This document shows, piece after piece, positions 59,945 to 64,000 of a stretch of DNA of 64,000 nucleotides; within the stretch, counting starts at the first letter, position 1; the number at the start of each line of letters is the position of its first letter. This DNA is from Conus ventricosus (Eukaryota > Mollusca > Gastropoda > Neogastropoda > Conidae): NCBI GenBank assembly GCA_018398815.1, contig CM031616.1:36353023-36417022 (forward strand). The letters are read 5' to 3'. The notes under the pieces are model-generated. The model was given only the letters and a program-made list of their open reading frames with translations. It ran no database searches and was not told the origin of the DNA. Made by a program: the position numbers and the translations under genes.

Positions 59945-60443
59945 CAGGGTTGGTACAAATCCTTGAAAAGTCCTTTGGAGTCCTTGAATTGTGAGGACAC
60001 CTTTTCAAGGACTGAAAGGTCCTTGAATTTTTAGGACTCCTTTTCAAGGACTGTTTTAAAAAAAAGTCCTTGAAATAGGGACTTAATGCTTTCGAATAGC
60101 TCAGAGTAATAGAACATGCTTGAAAAGGAATATTCTAATGTGGCAATTTTTGTTTTGCTAATCACAAAGTTATACAAAGAATAATGATAATTTGGGGAGG
60201 AGGGGAATTCAAAGTAATTTTGCATTTGCTGAAACTGAAAGTATCCATTTCCCTGTCATCTGCTTCTGAGTTCTGCTGAAGTGACTCTGTCAAGCTTCCA
60301 TGGAGTGACTGTATCAAGCTTCCACTGTGCATTCAGAGGCTTATGTTTTTCAGTATTACAGTCCTAGAATTTGTCAGTAAAAGTCTGTAAAAAGTCCTTA
60401 AAACGTTCTTGAATTTTTAGTTTGTAAATTCATATGAACCCTG
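59945..60443. mobile_element. Candidate non-autonomous DNA element (about 499 bp)
   Basis: The left end is CAGGGTTGGTACAAATCC, and the right end reverse-complements to CAGGGTTCATATGAATTT. Inside, AGTCCTTGAA and its complement TTCAAGGACT alternate many times, giving strong hairpin potential. No clear target duplication was found. A right end of the same type is at 46,325-46,404. Confidence 0.5.
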
Positions 60444-60964
60444 TGGTTATTGCTGCGATTTAGTTTTCAGTGTTTGTCTCACTTAGTTTGTTAGAATCGT
60501 ATTTTTAAAAACTAGCTTTACAGTTAATCTGGTCAGGGTTTTTTTTTTTTTTTTAATGACTATCAGTATCACTGCCATTGTTGTATTTTGTTCAACCATG
60601 TTTTAGGTCACACTCCTTGCTTATAGAATGATCACCTGTTGCCAAAAGCTGAATGCAGATGACTACAGCCATTGGTTTTTGGTGGTTTCAATGAGAATGG
60701 ATAAAGTGTTGCACCTGCAGTGGATTTACTTTGTCATTCACTTCTGTAGGATATCTAGTTTTCATTTCACTGCATGATTGTTTATTGTTTTCACAAATGT
60801 TATTAAAATGGAGAGACTTTTTTTAAGTCTAAGGTTTGAAAATGAAATTGTAAATTATCCTCTAAAATACTAGAGGGGGGGGGGGGGGGGTGAAGCCATC
60901 TTCATCATCTGCAAATGAGATGAAGCTCTGCATGACTATTGCCAGTCAACACACACACAAACTA

Positions 60965-61046
<82 letters not shown>

Positions 61047-61160
61047 TGCTAACACACTGACTAAAAACCCCAAGACACCCCTCTCGCTTGTTTCCCTTAT
61101 ATAATACTTGAGTGTTTTTCATTGCATCTTTATATATTTATATATATATATATATAATAT
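60444..61160. other. Spacer with microsatellites
   Basis: T run at 60,540-60,554, G run at 60,874-60,890, (CT)n at 60,964-61,042 and (TA)n at 61,133-61,156. No gene recognised. Confidence 0.7.
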
Positions 61161-61165
61161 ATTAT

Positions 61166-61366
61166 TATTTATACAACAAACTAAAAAATTCCCAAGGATA
61201 AGTACGCACCGTTCCGAACTTACGAGCGGCTTGGTGTTCCCAATGATGAAAGAATTTTGAATTATAAAAAAAGCTTGTCTTTGTCTTAGATTAAAGGGAA
61301 ATAGCGGGGGGATACGCATTCATATCTGCAGTGGTAGATGATTCGCCTAACTAACAGTATGTGCAT
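61166..61366 (+). repeat. Direct repeat, copy 1 (about 200 bp)
   Basis: AACAAACTAAAAAATTCCCA through ATATCTGCAGTGGTAGATGA to CTAACTAACAGTATGT. It aligns with 61,811-62,007 throughout, with many single-base insertions and deletions. Confidence 0.85.
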
Positions 61367-61810
61367 GGGGTGTAAGGGGGAAAAAATAAAAAAAAAAAAA
61401 ATGCTTCCCCAAAATGACCCTTTCAGAAAGCTTATATTCCCCAAGAGGGAGACATCCTCCAATAGGGAGGGGAAATCATAACCTATAAAATCCTGGTCAT
61501 ATACCGATATTTTTGAAAAATTGGTGGTTTCTCCCCAGTGAACCCCGGGGAAAATTTGGAATTTGACTCTTGCCTTTTCAGTTTTTAAAAGAAAGCAATC
61601 CCCGAAAAGGTTGGTGTGCAATTTCCGTAGTATGTTTGTTTAGTTTTCAAAAAAAAAACAAAGGTGCCATCTAAGAAGCAAAAAAAAATCATTTAAAAAA
61701 GCAAAACAAACTACATTTTTTTTTGTGAAAAATAGAAATATAAAACGTATCCCCAAAAAAAACAAGTGTGAGGGCTAGTTTTTGGAATGAATCCCCAAAG
61801 GGACTAAAAT

Positions 61811-62007
61811 ACAACAAACTAATAAATTCCAAGGATAAGTCCCGCACCGTTCCAGCAACTTAAGAGCAGCTTGGTTTTGCAATGACTGCAAGAAATATTG
61901 AATTATAAACAAAGCTTGCTCTTATGTCTTAGATTGAAGAAATAGCGGGAGATACGCACTCATATCTGCAGTGGTAGATGATTCTGCCTAACTAACAGTA
62001 TGTACAT
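61811..62007 (+). repeat. Direct repeat, copy 2 (about 197 bp)
   Basis: AACAAACTAATAAATTCCAA through ATATCTGCAGTGGTAGATGA to CTAACTAACAGTATGT, followed by (TA)n. With copy 1 it brackets about 445 bp of A-rich, non-coding DNA. This could be a pair of LTRs around a deleted interior or a segmental duplication. Confidence 0.85.
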
Positions 62008-63170
62008 ATATATATATATATTGTAGGAGACAAGAAGCCTTGGAGGAACAAATTGTACTTGTTACAGGCAATATTATGCAAAAGAAACAAAATTGGAACG
62101 CAAACCTTTAGATTTCTTGGCGGGGTTTTTGACATCCTATACAGTAGAAGTACATTACATGGAGAAATGGAAACGGAGAAAAGGTTTAAAGGTCTGAATT
62201 CTTAAAAGTATTCATATGATGAGGTTTTGAATGCTTGAAAAGCATGTATGGAACAAGGCCCTGAATGCCTAAAAAGTATGTGTTTAATCTTCGGTATTAC
62301 TAATTGTTGGATTATTTCAAACTTCATGTGACAAAAACTAGCTTCTGTAAAATAAAATAAAAACGCAGTGTTTTTTGATGGGAGAGGTGGAAATGGTCGA
62401 TTTTCCTTCGTGTTTTTTGTTGTTTTTTTAGCACAAAAGTTTCCATTGTTGGCAAGATCCTCCTGCTCCCTCCACATTCCCTCACACCCTTCCACCTTTC
62501 CTGACTGTTCGTATATCGCATCCACCCAGAGGGAAAAGAACAGTTCTTTTCCCCCTAAGTCCGTGGTGAAAAAACGAAAGCTTGAAAAAAAAAATGATAG
62601 GTTGAAAAAATGATTGGGCGGCTCATCTTCGAGGGTCTTATCACCGGGGGGGGGGGGGGGGGGGGGGGATTATCGTGTAGACTGATCAGTGCTTGAACTT
62701 GCAGCATAAGTGCGCAGGGGTTTAGATACGCTCTTCAAAAAAAAAGATTCTGTAATCAGTGTCAGCGTTCAGCAAGTTATAGAAACGTGGAGAAAATATT
62801 CAACGTATGCCAGCTTGCCTGGAGAGGGGATGGGCTTGGCTGTGCATTGCCTCCATAATTTTGTGATATACAGTCAGGCATCACAGTATCTCTGGAGGGG
62901 GATGTCTGTTGCTGTGTAGGCTTCTGGCAGGGCTTAGAGTGAACTTTTTTTTTTTTATGCCACTGAGCAGCTTGACCAAAAATTTTGTGTGCCAATAATA
63001 ATTGAAATTCTCAAGTGGAATGCTGGATTAGGAATTTGGAGAAAGACTGGTGACAGTCGCCTTACACTGCACTGTCAGCTGAAAAAGAAGCACTCACACT
63101 ATAATAGCCAGTTGCTGTCCATGGTTTTGCTTTCTTTCCCCTTGGAAAGATGGGAAACAGTGCTGAAACA
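62008..63170. other. Spacer, no gene seen
   Basis: Poly(G) at 62,647-62,668. From 62,933 the sequence CAGGGCTTAGAGTGAACTTT resembles the left end of a hAT-like element, but no right end was found. Confidence 0.5.
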
Positions 63171-63264
63171 TGACCTTCAAATGCAGGACTTTTCCCAGGG
63201 AGATACCTTCAAATGCAGGACATTTCCAGGGAAATACCTTCAAATGCAGGACTCTCCTGGGAAG
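63171..63264 (+). repeat. 31-bp tandem repeat, three copies
   Basis: CCTTCAAATGCAGGAC, then CATTTCCAGGGAAATA, three times with small differences. The frame remains open but has no other support. Confidence 0.95.
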
Positions 63265-64000
63265 AAAACATCAGTCCTGAGCAAGGTTAAAGTACAGAGC
63301 TTGCAATCATGACTCATGATATGAGCTAACATCAGTGGAAGCAGAGGGAAGCGATTGTGGAATGATGATCACAGATTCACAGTACAGATCAGTTTGGTAT
63401 TGTTTGTATCTGGTGGAAATTTTTTAGAGATAATTGAGCACTCTCAGCAAAATATGCGTGCCCAGCTTCTAAGTTGCCGTACATGCACCAGTTTCAAGCC
63501 TTGACCTGCTATAATCATATAGTTTGAATGTTAAAACATCAGTCATTCTGTCGTCTCCTCTCTCTTTCTCAGTATGACTCTACCAAGCCTGTGAGTTGCC
63601 TGTGCTAAGGAGTTTATCTTGTTACCAACTTGGTTGCTTGCTTGCTTGGTTCATCTGCCAACAGGATCAAGCAGAAATTGGTGTTAATAAATATGTGGAA
63701 AGGTGGAATGTAATTCATGGGCAAAACATGTGACATTTGATCAGAATCTGGATCAAAGAGGATCCCATGATCCTGTCAGCAAGATTGTTATAAGTGTTTG
63801 TCTGAACATGAACCCTGTAGAGTTACTGATTACAAATTGATAACTGTCTACAAATTTATCTCTTTTCATGGAATATTAAAACTATACATTGATGTGATAA
63901 TGTTGACATTTCATGCATGTATTCCATAACACAACAAAAGAAGTACAGTGGGAAGTCACTCATTTCAGTCCATTCCTGCTATTACTACCCTTGTGGAAAA
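63265..64000. other. Spacer at the right edge, no gene seen
   Basis: AT-rich single-copy-looking DNA. I searched it for the next SNRNP70 exon and found none. Confidence 0.5.

Noticed and set aside
62933..63000. Possible left end of another hAT-like element (CAGGGCTTAGAG)
   Set aside because: No matching right end or target duplication within the window.
34404..64000. Downstream SNRNP70 exons (rest of the RRM, arginine-rich tail)
   Set aside because: Searched by eye for codons of the conserved RNP1 and flanking blocks and found none; they may lie beyond the window.

Overview
The window is nuclear DNA of an animal. It has spliceosomal introns, several classes of eukaryotic transposon and a very heavy load of microsatellites and G/C homopolymers, with no operons and no long uninterrupted gene. 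A lophotrochozoan, perhaps a caenogastropod mollusc, is my best guess. That rests on general resemblance of some dispersed repeats (for example the one starting near 26,037) to sequences common in gastropods, and it is inference. Most long open frames are translations of (CA)n, (CT)n or poly-G and are not genes.

Host genes. Three exons on the + strand (19,679-19,741; 21,204-21,258; 34,339-34,403) splice in frame into residues corresponding to about 51-112 of the U1 snRNP 70 kDa protein (SNRNP70). They cover the segment that leads into the RNA recognition motif and its first strand (RNP2). The last intron is 13.1 kb and holds most of the central repeats. The first exon(s) and everything after RNP2 were not found. 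On the - strand, two candidate exons (17,534-17,598 with a start codon, and 14,056-14,444) have splice sites that join in the same phase and may be the 5' part of an unrecognised gene.

Transposons, left to right. At 838-2,690 lie piggyBac-like N-terminal remnants (-) split by a hAT-like element (987-2,338). A second hAT-like element is at 5,257-6,247 (-). A nearly complete but broken Ty3/gypsy element spans 6,290-10,962 (-), with LTRs of only 91 and 96 bp and a 5-bp target duplication. An RNase H-bearing LINE 3' end is at 23,177-24,154 (+), with a relative at 58,810-59,350 (-). A hAT-like element at 34,460-35,308 sits 56 bp after an SNRNP70 splice donor. A badly decayed LINE with endonuclease and reverse transcriptase lies within about 36,200-42,240 (+). 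A 424-bp non-autonomous element is at 49,120-49,543. A hAT-like element at 52,091-53,853 sits inside a diverged tandem array. Several of the hAT-like elements share CA(G/T) ends and 6-bp target duplications.

Repeats. Minisatellites occur at 42,301-42,940 (GC-rich, about 150 bp), 44,767-45,090, 53,310-53,735, 53,971-54,334 (28 bp, 13 copies), 55,141-56,282 (38 bp, about 27 copies) and 63,171-63,264 (31 bp, 3 copies). Three dispersed repeat families that I cannot name are each present more than once. No tRNA, rRNA, CRISPR array or bacterial-type system was seen. I did not find a clearly new biological system; the most interesting signals are the 6-bp-duplication hAT group, the very short LTRs and the SNRNP70 intron.
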